From positions 1 through 48,049 of IMG/VR virus record IMGVR_UViG_3300044492_000048: 48,049 nucleotides of DNA. One strand, given 5' to 3'. Position numbers and translations under genes: made by a program. The notes under the pieces were generated by a model. It was given only the letters and a program-made list of their open reading frames with translations. It was not told the DNA's origin and searched no databases. The DNA comes from a virus. Shown in pieces: positions 37,258 through 43,207 of the stretch (position 1 is its first letter; each line of letters begins with the position of its first letter).

Positions 37258-37375
37258 GATTAATACCAGGCTGACCGTGCTGGAGGGCGCGACCAAGAAG
37301 AACGAAAGCAGCATCGAGCGCATTGTCGATGTTATGACCAAGGAGCTGCACGTCTCACCAACGAGGGATCGATGA
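37088..37375 (+). CDS. Single-pass membrane protein, candidate holin or spanin-like
   Basis: This 95-residue protein starts at GTG with AGGAGG 5-6 nt upstream. One hydrophobic segment (about 15-37: LMYFLIAQAIFLGGLAFSGW) is followed by a charged coiled coil (TRLTVLEGATKKNESSIERI) and a short basic tail. Position just before the endolysin gene suggests a lysis role, either a holin of the single-span class or a membrane anchor. Its stop overlaps the endolysin ATG (ATGATC). Confidence 0.65.
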   Translation: MVEIARTWIRENSTLMYFLIAQAIFLGGLAFSGWGYMVRLETRVHTLETRGSPHLAEINTRLTVLEGATKKNESSIERIVDVMTKELHVSPTRDR

Positions 37376-38418
37376 TCACGCTTCGCGGAAAGTGTAGTTG
37401 GTTTGGCGGCCCCGACGATACCGGGGTCTCTCCTGATGAAGGGCTTGCCTTCTACTATTCGGTAGATGACGCGCCTGAACTATTCCTCGATCAGCAACCG
37501 CCAGGCACGACTGGCCTGGCGCGTCGGCTCGATCCATCAAAATTATACGTCGCCTGTCGCTGGGATTACGACATTACGCCGAAGGACGTTCTGCCTTTGA
37601 TGCTGGTGACGGTGGTCAACGCCAGGACCGGCGAGAGTGCGCTCGCGGTGCCGGCAGATTGGGGACCGCATATCGACACCGACAGATGCGCCGACATAAG
37701 TCCTGGTCTCATGACCATGCTGGGACTAACGACAGACGACGAGGTCATCATCGAGTACGAACCGATCGGAGGCTCCGTCATGCCGTACAATAAAATCTGC
37801 ATCTCTTCAGGTCACGGGCTCAAAGTCCCTGGCGCCTGCGGAATCCTGATCGAGGTCGATGAGGCGATCCGCGTCATGGATCATCTCGCGGACGAGCTGC
37901 GGGCGCGCGGCGTCGATGTCGAGACGTTTACAGATTCAGTGAGCACCAGCCAGTCGGAGAATTTGAACCGCATCACCGACTGGCATAATTCGCGCGTGCA
38001 GGATCTGGCGGTTTCGATCCACTTCAACGCCTACGAACAGGTCGAGCATGCGATGGGCACTGAGGTGCTTTACGTCACGCAAGGCACGCTCGCAGGCAAG
38101 CTGTCGGCCGCCATCGCGTCGTGCGGCTTCATCGACCGGGGTCCGAAGAAGAGGACCGATCTGCATTTTCTGAATGAGACTGAGGCCAAGGCCGTGCTCA
38201 TCGAGGTCTGCTTTGTGGACAGCGAGGAGGATGCGGAGCTGTACGGCGAGACCTTCCATGAGATCTGCGAGGCGCTGGCGGATGAGCTGGGCGGCGTCAT
38301 GACCGGCGAGACGGAGCCGCCGGAAGTCACTGAGCCACCGCCTTACGTCGTGCCCCGCATCGACATCGAGGTCGAGGGCGAAGTGATCATCACCGTGAAC
38401 GGCCAACAACTCACATAG
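37372..38418 (+). CDS. Endolysin: double-psi beta-barrel domain fused to N-acetylmuramoyl-L-alanine amidase
   Basis: This protein has 348 residues. The N-terminal about 125 resemble a RlpA/expansin-like double-psi barrel (KCSWFGGPDDTGVSPDEGLAF … DWGPHIDTDRCADISPG). Residues about 140-300 are an amidase_3 domain with the zinc ligands in order: SSGHG (His), LIEVDEAI (Glu), SIHFNA (His) and catalytic LIEVCFVDSEED (Glu). It cuts the amide bond between N-acetylmuramic acid and L-alanine, releasing progeny. No signal peptide is visible, so it needs the holin candidates beside it. The C-terminus (IDIEVEGEVIITVNGQQLT) is a short beta tail. Confidence 0.92.
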   Translation: MITLRGKCSWFGGPDDTGVSPDEGLAFYYSVDDAPELFLDQQPPGTTGLARRLDPSKLYVACRWDYDITPKDVLPLMLVTVVNARTGESALAVPADWGPHIDTDRCADISPGLMTMLGLTTDDEVIIEYEPIGGSVMPYNKICISSGHGLKVPGACGILIEVDEAIRVMDHLADELRARGVDVETFTDSVSTSQSENLNRITDWHNSRVQDLAVSIHFNAYEQVEHAMGTEVLYVTQGTLAGKLSAAIASCGFIDRGPKKRTDLHFLNETEAKAVLIEVCFVDSEEDAELYGETFHEICEALADELGGVMTGETEPPEVTEPPPYVVPRIDIEVEGEVIITVNGQQLT

Positions 38419-38427
38419 GAGGCGACC

Positions 38428-38604
38428 ATGGGTGCGAATGTCTGGTTCTGGCTACTCTGGGTCATCACGCTGATCTTTGGGGTCTGGGGAATGAACCCCT
38501 GGCGGCCGTCGGGTCAGCCGTGGGCGCCCTTCGGCGGCTGGCTGGTGCTGTTCATCCTTGTCGGCATTCTCGGCATAGGAGTATTTGGCTCGCCAATACG
38601 ATAG
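38428..38604 (+). CDS. 58-residue two-span membrane protein, candidate holin
   Basis: ATG at 38428 with TAGGAGG upstream; stop TAG 38602-38604. Two hydrophobic segments (WFWLLWVITLIFGVWG and WLVLFILVGILGIGVF) are separated by a short polar loop (NPWRPSGQPWAP). Its size and two spans fit class II holins. Next to the endolysin it is the best holin candidate, but this is inference from topology and position. Confidence 0.75.
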   Translation: MGANVWFWLLWVITLIFGVWGMNPWRPSGQPWAPFGGWLVLFILVGILGIGVFGSPIR

Positions 38605-38698
38605 GCACGGCGGCCGGTCGCGGATTCAAACCGACTTGCCGCCAATCCCGCCGGCGCCATCGATCTGCCGGGGGTGCTGATACACAGAGGAGACCATC

Positions 38699-38818
38699 AT
38701 GTTCTGGATTGGGCTCGCGACAGGCGTTTTACTCGGCAGCACCATGGGCGCGGTTCTCATGGGCGTCGTCGCTATCGGGAAAATTCCTGACAACTACACC
38801 GAGAGGCCGCCCCGTTAA
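38699..38818 (+). CDS. 39-residue membrane protein (DUF3789-like)
   Basis: ATG at 38699 after AGAGGAG; the TAA stop sits in the loop of the following terminator. The sequence starts MFWIGLATGVLLGSTMGAVL and has a single strongly hydrophobic N-terminal segment with a polar C-terminus, a pattern found in many phages (DUF3789). Lysis-cassette position suggests a membrane accessory role, not proven. Confidence 0.7.
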   Translation: MFWIGLATGVLLGSTMGAVLMGVVAIGKIPDNYTERPPR

Positions 38819-38832
38819 GGGGCGGCCTTTTT
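38804..38832 (+). terminator. Strong rho-independent terminator after the lysis genes
   Basis: AGGCCGCCCC (38804-38813) and GGGGCGGCCT (38819-38828) form a perfect 10-bp GC stem with loop GTTAA and a T tract (38828-38832). It lies between the rightward lysis genes and the leftward accessory arm. The TAA of the upstream gene is in the loop, so termination and translation stop coincide. Confidence 0.9.
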
Positions 38833-38836
38833 AGTT

Positions 38837-39193
38837 TCACCCTTTCGCGAAGGGCTCTGACGGCTCTGGCCGTGCCGGCGGCGCCTTCGCCGTCTCTATT
38901 CGCTGAACAACGTCCTCGATCGCGCTGGCGTAGCTCAGGAGCTTGGCCGCGAACTGATCGCCCTCCTTGTCGGGGAAGGCCTTGGCGATCGCGCGGGCGT
39001 AGGCGACGAGCTCGTACAGGGCGCGGAGCTCATGCGGCCGGATCTCATGGGCTTCAAGCTCCGCGACGCGCGCCTCGAGCCTGCGTATGTGGGCAATTTC
39101 GTTTTCTCTTTCTTCGCGCTGCTGCGTCTCGCTAAATTCCCGTATTGATTCCTGCATCCGCATCTCTTCGCCGCCAAAGCCATGACCGACCAT
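38837..39193 (-). CDS. Coiled-coil protein of the accessory arm
   Basis: This is a 118-residue protein. I start at the ATG at 39193 (GAGAAG upstream, TGATG overlap with the previous stop), not at the longer frame to 39235. The middle is a charged coiled coil (HIRRLEARVAELEAHEIRP) followed by helices and a Pro/Ala-rich end. It is the last gene of the leftward arm, facing the lysis terminator. No function is recognised. Confidence 0.65.
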   Translation of the reverse strand: MVGHGFGGEEMRMQESIREFSETQQREERENEIAHIRRLEARVAELEAHEIRPHELRALYELVAYARAIAKAFPDKEGDQFAAKLLSYASAIEDVVQRIETAKAPPARPEPSEPFAKG

Positions 39194-39450
39194 CACTTGC
39201 ACTTCTCTAAAACGAGCTGAGCGTACCCCACGCAATCTTCCCAGTGCTCCCGCGACATCGACTTGCCGGATGCAATGCGGGAAAATTTCAGGGCGATCTG
39301 ATCCATCGCTTCCCGCTCGATCATCTCGAGCTGCTTCCAGCCCGTCGCATGGCGAAGGATATCCTTGATGCCTTGCGAGATGCTGGCGTTGTGGCTGAAT
39401 TCACCATGCGTCGACTGCCTGGCGACGAGCAACGGGTCGCGGTCTGTCAT
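39193..39450 (-). CDS. DUF6378-like phage protein
   Basis: This 85-residue protein starts MTDRDPLLVARQSTHGEFSH and has QGIKDILRHATGWKQLEMIE and EHWEDCVGYAQLVLEKC, the DUF6378 pattern (HGDF..NA…LK..L……EAL..I..K..RI..G….HW.DI.GYA.L). The family is common in phage accessory regions and uncharacterised. ATG at 39450 has GGAG upstream; the frame continues to 39600 but that part is antisense-like. It overlaps the small membrane gene by an ATGA. Confidence 0.8.
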   Translation of the reverse strand: MTDRDPLLVARQSTHGEFSHNASISQGIKDILRHATGWKQLEMIEREAMDQIALKFSRIASGKSMSREHWEDCVGYAQLVLEKCK

Positions 39451-39578
39451 ATTTTCATTCTCCATTTTAGCCAGGCGAGCTTCACCAGGCGAACGATCAG
39501 GAAGCTCAGCAGGGCGATCAAGTTCAGCGCGAATATGATCGCGTAGCCGATCCACCTGGTGAGCGTGAAGGCGATCAC
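39447..39578 (-). CDS. 43-residue membrane protein
   Basis: A GTG at 39578 overlaps the stop of the upstream gene (GTGA). The frame ends at TGA overlapping the next ATG (ATGA). The product begins MIAFTLTRWIGYAIIFALNL, is strongly hydrophobic to LSFLIVRLVK, and ends basic (KWRMKI). Coupled overlaps on both sides and clear membrane composition support it despite its size. Confidence 0.65.
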   Translation of the reverse strand: MIAFTLTRWIGYAIIFALNLIALLSFLIVRLVKLAWLKWRMKI

Positions 39579-39904
39579 CGGCCACGGCCAGGCCCGCCAT
39601 TGGGCACAGCTCGGCCGGTCACACGGCCGCCGGCATCATAAAACGTCGTCGTGCCCTGGCTGTCGACCGCAGCTCGGCCCATGACACGGCCGTCATTGCC
39701 GTAGATCGTCGTGGCGCCGTCGCTGTGAGTGTACGATCGGCCGGCAATACTGCCGTCCGCCCCGTACACCGTGCCTTGCGTTGCCGGCCCGATGTGAGGC
39801 TCGCCGCCGTAATAGTATCGCGCTCGAGCTGGTGAAGATTCCTGAGCTGCGCCGGCGCCGGTGAGCGCCAGCAAGATGCCGAAGGTTAGAAGATGGGCTC
39901 GCAT
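39575..39904 (-). CDS. Exported Gly-rich repeat protein
   Basis: This 109-residue protein has an N-terminal signal peptide (MRAHLLTFGILLALTGAGAA, cleavage likely after AQE). The mature part has about four imperfect about 19-residue repeats built on VxGR…G.TT.YG..GRV.GRA. These repeats with alternating Tyr/Gly resemble surface beta-structures (DUF-type YGADG repeats). Export from the infected cell or lysogen is likely. It overlaps the HNH gene by 19 nt and the small membrane gene by 4. Confidence 0.75.
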   Translation of the reverse strand: MRAHLLTFGILLALTGAGAAQESSPARARYYYGGEPHIGPATQGTVYGADGSIAGRSYTHSDGATTIYGNDGRVMGRAAVDSQGTTTFYDAGGRVTGRAVPNGGPGRGR

Positions 39905-40239
39905 TTTGGTTTCCAGTTCTTGAGGATCTCAAAGGGTGACGGAGACGAAGGATCGCCGATTGTCATGACGGTGGCGCCTGGCTTGATCCGGTTGGTCTCT
40001 TCGTTGTGGCGTCCGCTATTGCACTGATAGCAGGCGGCGACGATGTTGCCGGCGATCGTCAGGCCGCCGGCGTAGACCGGCACCAGGTGATCAGCGGTCA
40101 TCAGGCGCGGCTCGTCGGCCGGCGTCGTCTTGACCAGGATCATCGGCGTCTGGCACCAGTAGCAGAGGCCGCCCTGGGCACGGCTGGCCCTTTGCGCCAG
40201 GCGCCGTCCGATGTGATGGTCGCGCCGGCGCAGGCTCAT
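39886..40239 (-). CDS. HNH endonuclease (McrA-type small nuclease)
   Basis: This 117-residue protein contains GGLCYWCQTPM (first CxxC), TADHLVPVYAGGLTIAGNIVAACYQCNSGRHNEE (DH…N…H core and second CxxC), the ββα-metal HNH fold with a zinc knuckle. Such small HNH proteins in phages are linked to packaging or to mobile activity. Here it is well away from terminase and in the accessory arm, so its substrate is unclear. Its start codon is provided by one of the junction elements (see repeat entry). Confidence 0.9.
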   Translation of the reverse strand: MSLRRRDHHIGRRLAQRASRAQGGLCYWCQTPMILVKTTPADEPRLMTADHLVPVYAGGLTIAGNIVAACYQCNSGRHNEETNRIKPGATVMTIGDPSSPSPFEILKNWKPKCEPIF

Positions 40240-40454
40240 CGGTCCTGCTCCGGTGCGAGGGCGGCGCTGGCGCGAAACAGATCACCCAATGTTATCCTGT
40301 GTCGCGCCGAACTAGAATAAAGCGTGCTGTACTCTGGTTCATCGTCCTCCGCGCATTCCGCAGCTTTGGCGAAGGGACGCAGCGCCGCTTCCAGTTGTTC
40401 GACGCGGGCAGTGAGACGGACTATCTCTGCGTTATGCTGTTCAAAATCGCTCAT
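40236..40454 (-). CDS. Small coiled-coil protein ending in ALAPEQD
   Basis: This 72-residue protein begins MSDFEQHNAEIVRLTARVEQLEAALR, a short coiled coil like the LEALREI helix of its neighbours, and ends RASAALAPEQDR. The last codons are part of the junction element that also gives the HNH gene its ribosome site. It overlaps both neighbours by four bases. It is probably a paralogue of the genes at 40451, 42520 and 42720. Function is unknown. Confidence 0.65.
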   Translation of the reverse strand: MSDFEQHNAEIVRLTARVEQLEAALRPFAKAAECAEDDEPEYSTLYSSSARHRITLGDLFRASAALAPEQDR

Positions 40455-40756
40455 TTGTCCTGCTCCGGTGCGAGGGCTGCGCGGGCGATGTCAGATGGGA
40501 CTAGCTGTCGATGACTGTCAGCCCATTTCTCAATCTCCCGCAGCGCCGCCTCCAGCGCCTCGATGCGATCGGCTTGGTCAAGAATACGGTCAGCCTGACT
40601 GTCGATGATGTCTTGCAGCTTACGCAGTTCAGCAGTAGCGACCAAAGCTCGCATTTCCCGCTCATAGAATTGCTCTCGCGTAATTCCAAGGTCTTGGATT
40701 TCCTTCGGATGAATACGCCAGAAACGCTTGGCAAGCGCCGCAATCGTGTCGCTCAT
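40451..40756 (-). CDS. Coiled-coil protein with RIEALEAALREI and ALAPEQDK
   Basis: This is a 101-residue protein. A helical N-terminus (KEIQDLGITREQFYEREM) leads to the shared core DRIEALEAALREIEKW and then SDIARAALAPEQDK. The core and end are nearly identical to those of the proteins at 42520 and 42720, so they are paralogues or share a recombined cassette end. GAGG precedes the ATG; a 106-nt non-coding stretch lies upstream. Confidence 0.7.
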   Translation of the reverse strand: MSDTIAALAKRFWRIHPKEIQDLGITREQFYEREMRALVATAELRKLQDIIDSQADRILDQADRIEALEAALREIEKWADSHRQLVPSDIARAALAPEQDK

Positions 40757-40818
40757 CTGTAACCTCAGTTTGTAAGTGGGTGCCCTAGCTGCTCAGTTGG
40801 GTGCACACCAAAGGTTGG

Positions 40819-40854
40819 CTATGCGGCTAGGGCGAGGCGTGCCAACGTCGCCAT
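40819..40854 (-). other. Possible 11-codon leader ORF in the 40757-40862 gap
   Basis: Between the stop at 40863 and the start at 40756 lies a 106-nt gap. Its only open feature is ATG GCG ACG … GCA TAG, encoding MATLARLALAA, 14 nt after a GGAG on the minus strand. The gap also contains the 8-bp palindromes GTGTGCAC-like and GGGTGCCC. The gap is probably an intergenic leader or a degraded gene end; nothing else is seen in it. Confidence 0.2.
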
Positions 40855-40862
40855 CTCTAGTT

Positions 40863-41165
40863 TCACTCCTCCAGTAATTTGTCGACAACGGCGCCGACGA
40901 TCGATGACGGCTCGCCGCGTTGGTCGCGCGTCACCGCCGTTTTCAGGTTCTCCAACGGCACGCCGTATTGCAGCGCCAACGACATCAGTATGGCGCCGTC
41001 GCGAGCGATCGCTTCGGCGGTCGTGCCGGATTTTTCGAAGTTGATAAACACTTCGCCGATCGCGCCGCTCGGATACCGGCCGATCGTGACGACGTAGAGC
41101 ATGCCGTTATAGTCGACGGTGAACGTCTCGGCATGCCGGCGCATCGGCAGAGGATTGCGGTTCAT
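40863..41165 (-). CDS. TSCPD-domain protein
   Basis: This 100-residue protein starts MNRNPLPMRRHAETFTVDYN and contains YVVTIGRYPSGAIGEVFINF, then AEAIARDGAILMSLALQYGVPLENLK and SSIVGAVVDKLL. This is the TSCPD domain known from the C-terminus of vitamin B12-type ribonucleotide reductases and from stand-alone phage proteins. The stand-alone copies have no established role. I start at the ATG 41165, which overlaps the upstream stop (ATGA); the frame extends to 41228. Confidence 0.85.
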   Translation of the reverse strand: MNRNPLPMRRHAETFTVDYNGMLYVVTIGRYPSGAIGEVFINFEKSGTTAEAIARDGAILMSLALQYGVPLENLKTAVTRDQRGEPSSIVGAVVDKLLEE

Positions 41166-41365
41166 CGGATTGCTTCCCATTCTCCACACCAGTAGGTTTC
41201 TTCCGGCCACACCGTTGGCCATTCCCATTGCGTCGCGGCATTGTCGTCATCGGTGATACTCACCGATCGCGGCGCATGTCGCCGACACTGTAACGGGTCG
41301 TCATCATCGATAGGAGTATCGTATTGCGGTCGACTGAACCGGCAGTTCTTGCAGCTCTCTTGCAC
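41162..41365 (-). CDS. Small Cys4 zinc-binding protein
   Basis: This 67-residue protein starts at GTG after CAGGAG. It reads M-QESCKNCRFSRPQYD … LQCRRHAPRSV … WPTVWPEETYWCGEWE, with two CxxC-like groups (CKNC and C…C) forming one zinc site and a Trp-rich C-terminus. This Cys/Trp pattern is widespread among small phage proteins without function. It overlaps the next gene (ATGA). Confidence 0.75.
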   Translation of the reverse strand: MQESCKNCRFSRPQYDTPIDDDDPLQCRRHAPRSVSITDDDNAATQWEWPTVWPEETYWCGEWEAIR

Positions 41366-41385
41366 GGCTTACTCCTGCAAAATCA

Positions 41386-41411
41386 GGGGGCGCACCCTGA
41401 GATGCGCCCCC
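41386..41411 (-). terminator. Terminator downstream of the PEP-CTERM gene
   Basis: GGGGGCGCA and TGCGCCCCC form a perfect 9-bp stem with an 8-nt loop. On the minus strand TGATTTTG follows, giving a short T tract. It isolates the PEP-CTERM gene from the rest of the arm, consistent with an independently expressed moron. Confidence 0.8.
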
Positions 41412-41467
41412 GTCATTTCATCCAGCCAGCGCGACCACTAAGCTAGACGAAACTCCGCGTTCACTTT

Positions 41468-42184
41468 TCAGGCCAGACGGAACGACAGACCCTCACGACG
41501 GCGCTTACGCATCGCCAGACCGCCAACACCAAGGAAGCCCGCGATCATCATCACCCACGTCGAGGCTTCCGGCACCGCCGCTACTTGCGGGATCGGAGCA
41601 GCGTCGATGCGGAAATGCTCGAAATCATTGATCATGCCAGTGGCACCGAGGAACAGATCGATGTCGGTGATGACTTCGCCGTTCGCGACGGAGAAATCGA
41701 ACCCGTTCTGCTGGTTGCCGTTGCCGAGATCGTAGCCGCCGCCGCCAAGGCCTGCGATGCCGCCGGCGAGGTTGGTGAAGTTGAACGTCTCGGTATTGCC
41801 GTTCGCATCCACAGCCGACACCCTGAAGAACACGTCGCCGGTGCCCTTCAGAGAAAAGATGTCGCGCGTGGTGCCGAGCTGGACCGTGTTGGTGGCGTCG
41901 AACACGGTGATGTCCAGATCGCGGGTGTTGACGATCTTGATATCCTGGCCGTTGGCGGCGCCGGTGAAGCCGGTGGTCGCGGACACGTCGAAGAACCGCA
42001 CCACTTCGTTGTTCTGGCCGTTGAGATGGCCGAGGATCAAGCGGGAGTTGGTTGGATCAATGCCGGTGAACACGACGTTGTTGCCGGTGCCGGGAATGCC
42101 GGTGGTGTTGAGGAACACGTCGGCCTTGACCGGGGCCGCCGCTAACACAATTAGAGCCGTAGTCGCCAATAAAATTTTTCTCAT
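41468..42184 (-). CDS. Secreted PEP-CTERM protein (phage moron)
   Basis: This 238-residue protein has an N-terminal signal peptide (MRKILLATTALIVLAAAP, cleavage near VKADV). The Gly/Thr-rich beta-structured middle includes GGGGYDLGNGNQQNGFDFSV. The C-terminus reads VPEASTWVMMIAGFLGVGGL with a following RKRRR. PEP-motif (here PEA), hydrophobic segment and Arg cluster are the PEP-CTERM sorting signal read by exosortases of the host. This is the first such signal I see in a phage head-to-tail context of this kind. It is encoded on its own with a terminator behind it. Confidence 0.88.
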   Translation of the reverse strand: MRKILLATTALIVLAAAPVKADVFLNTTGIPGTGNNVVFTGIDPTNSRLILGHLNGQNNEVVRFFDVSATTGFTGAANGQDIKIVNTRDLDITVFDATNTVQLGTTRDIFSLKGTGDVFFRVSAVDANGNTETFNFTNLAGGIAGLGGGGYDLGNGNQQNGFDFSVANGEVITDIDLFLGATGMINDFEHFRIDAAPIPQVAAVPEASTWVMMIAGFLGVGGLAMRKRRREGLSFRLA

Positions 42185-42243
42185 ATTAGTAGTCCTCTTC
42201 TTCTGATCAGGAAGTTGGTGCGGAATGCACCGCGAAGCGTCAC
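42181..42243 (-). other. Possible 20-codon leader between small genes
   Basis: GTG 42243 to TGA 42181 on the minus strand encodes MTLRGAFRTNFLIRRRGLLI. Its start overlaps the stop of a 9-codon frame (42269-42240) and its stop overlaps the PEP-CTERM ATG (ATGA). Basic/hydrophobic and very short, it may simply carry ribosomes to the PEP-CTERM start. Confidence 0.25.
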
Positions 42244-42265
42244 GATGTGGCGCTTGGCGGTGAAC

Positions 42266-42523
42266 TCATTTCTCCTCATGCCTGCGTTTCATCAACGGAT
42301 GGTTCATTTTGTCCTGCTCCGGTGGTGGGGGTGGCAATGGCTGCCAATGAGTTGGGTTTGCGAAGCTCCCACTGCTGTCACAGCGCCAAGCGTATTCGTC
42401 CTGCTGGGGTTCTCCTGGATTGCCGTAACGCTGCCGGCCGCAGTAGATCGGAACGACTGTTCCAGCGACGGCCAGCAATACAGAAACAGCCTTCGGCGCG
42501 GTCGCAATCGGCTGCCAACTCAT
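42266..42523 (-). CDS. DUF551-like small phage protein
   Basis: This 85-residue protein begins MSWQPIATAPKAVSVLLAVA and contains YGNPGEPQQDEYAWRCDSS and PTHWQPLPPPPPEQDK, the standard 'W.PI.TAP…THWQPLPPPP' pattern of small phage proteins. It does not stop at PEQDK as its neighbours do. One extra A in the junction element moves ATG into frame, and 13 residues more are added (MNHPLMKRRHEEK). It may be a normal variant or a recombination scar. Confidence 0.75.
   Translation of the reverse strand: MSWQPIATAPKAVSVLLAVAGTVVPIYCGRQRYGNPGEPQQDEYAWRCDSSGSFANPTHWQPLPPPPPEQDKMNHPLMKRRHEEK
42305..42324. repeat. Junction element copy with one inserted A (copy C)
   Basis: Plus strand CATTTTGTCCTGCTCCGGTG, one T longer than the other copies. 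On the minus strand the AAATG becomes AAAATG, so the upstream frame reads through the ATG instead of stopping. Confidence 0.7.
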
Positions 42524-42723
42524 TTGTCCTGCTCCGGTGCGAGAGCGTTGCGGGCGATGTCGCCAGCTATCTGGTCGCCGTTGTCATCCCATTCCGCGAT
42601 TTCCCGCAGCGCATTCTCCAGCGTCTCGATGCGGGCGGCGGCATCAAGGTAAAGCTGCACATCTCCGGTGATAGTTTCATTCGGCGTGTGCCAAGCGCGC
42701 AGCCGCTTCACAAGCTCGCTCAT
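42520..42723 (-). CDS. Small coiled-coil protein with ALAPEQDK end
   Basis: This is a 67-residue protein. The N-terminus MSELVKRLRAWHTPNETITG is its own; the middle AARIETLENALREIAEWDDN and end IARNALAPEQDK are shared with the proteins at 40451 and 42720. ATGA overlaps on both sides. The shared module suggests a family of small multimerising adaptors with variable N-termini. Function is unknown. Confidence 0.7.
   Translation of the reverse strand: MSELVKRLRAWHTPNETITGDVQLYLDAAARIETLENALREIAEWDDNGDQIAGDIARNALAPEQDK
42521..42543. repeat. Gene-junction repeat, copies A-F
   Basis: Consensus on the plus strand CATTTGTCCTGCTCCGGTG followed by CGAGGGC. Copies begin at 40237 (A, CATCGGTCC variant), 40452 (B), 42305 (C, one base longer), 42521 (D), 42721 (E, CATTTCTCTTG variant) and 42900 (F, CCGCTGCCC at the end). 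On the minus strand each gives G(C)(A/C)CCGGAGCAGGACAAATGA. The GGAGCAGGAC is the Shine-Dalgarno of the next gene, ATGA is stop plus start, and the same bases encode APEQDK. Only exact or near-exact repeats outside coding frames would be non-functional; here function in three ways is built into the same bases. Confidence 0.85.
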
Positions 42724-42902
42724 TTCTCTTGCTCCGGTGCGAGGGCGTGTTGAGCAATCAGCTTGTAAACTTGCGCCCGATGCCCGCCGTAGTCGGGGTC
42801 ATTGGCAATCTCCCGCAGCGCCGCCTCCAGCGCCTCAATGCGGGCATTGGCGATATCTCTGTCCTTGTTCGCAGCGGCTATAATTTCAGTAAGCACATTC
42901 AT
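42720..42902 (-). CDS. Small coiled-coil protein ending in ALAPEQEK
   Basis: This 60-residue protein starts MNVLTEIIAAANKDRDIANA, followed by RIEALEAALREIAND and IAQHALAPEQEK. I start at ATG 42902, which is provided by junction copy F with its GGAG site. The frame also extends to an ATG at 42962 that overlaps the upstream stop, so a 20-residue longer form is possible. Copy F itself is left over from an earlier cassette whose start is gone (the frame reads …SSFRAAEQDK but has no start codon). Same family as 40451 and 42520. Confidence 0.65.
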   Translation of the reverse strand: MNVLTEIIAAANKDRDIANARIEALEAALREIANDPDYGGHRAQVYKLIAQHALAPEQEK

Positions 42903-42958
42903 TTGTCCTGCTCCGCTGCCCTGAAGCTGCTGCATCGCCATTGTCTGCGGATAGTCTC

Positions 42959-43207
42959 TCATGCCCTGCCCTTCATTTCAGGCTGGCCTTCGAACCGCGC
43001 GATCACTTCCTTCATCATCACGACGATGTCTTTTCGGGCGGCGTTGGAGATGTAGTTCGTCCGCGCACCTTCCGGCCCGTCGAACGGCGCGATCAGCAAT
43101 ACGAACGCAGTCTGCTTGGGGCGGTCTGGATCGTTGAAGGCTTCATCCAACACTTCGGCAATGGCCTTCATCTGGCCCCAGAATTTCGGGTCGATTGGTT
43201 CGCTCAT
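42959..43207 (-). CDS. Small phage protein (ARTNYISN … ARFEGQPE type)
   Basis: This 82-residue protein starts MSEPIDPKFWGQMKAIAEVL and has a strand TAFVLLIAPFDGPEGARTNY followed by SNAARKDIVVMMKEVIARFEGQPE. I recognise this pattern from small proteins of alphaproteobacterial phages; no function is known. I use the ATG at 43207, which overlaps the upstream stop (ATGA). Confidence 0.75.
   Translation of the reverse strand: MSEPIDPKFWGQMKAIAEVLDEAFNDPDRPKQTAFVLLIAPFDGPEGARTNYISNAARKDIVVMMKEVIARFEGQPEMKGRA

Noticed and set aside
38620-38645. Possible tRNA T-arm (GGATTCAAACC)
   Set aside because: Only a 3-bp stem surrounds the loop and no acceptor, D or anticodon arms can be drawn in the surrounding sequence.
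40237-42920. Junction repeats as a CRISPR array
   Set aside because: Copies are irregularly spaced over 2.7 kb, carry genes between them, and overlap the stop/start signals. No leader or cas gene is present.
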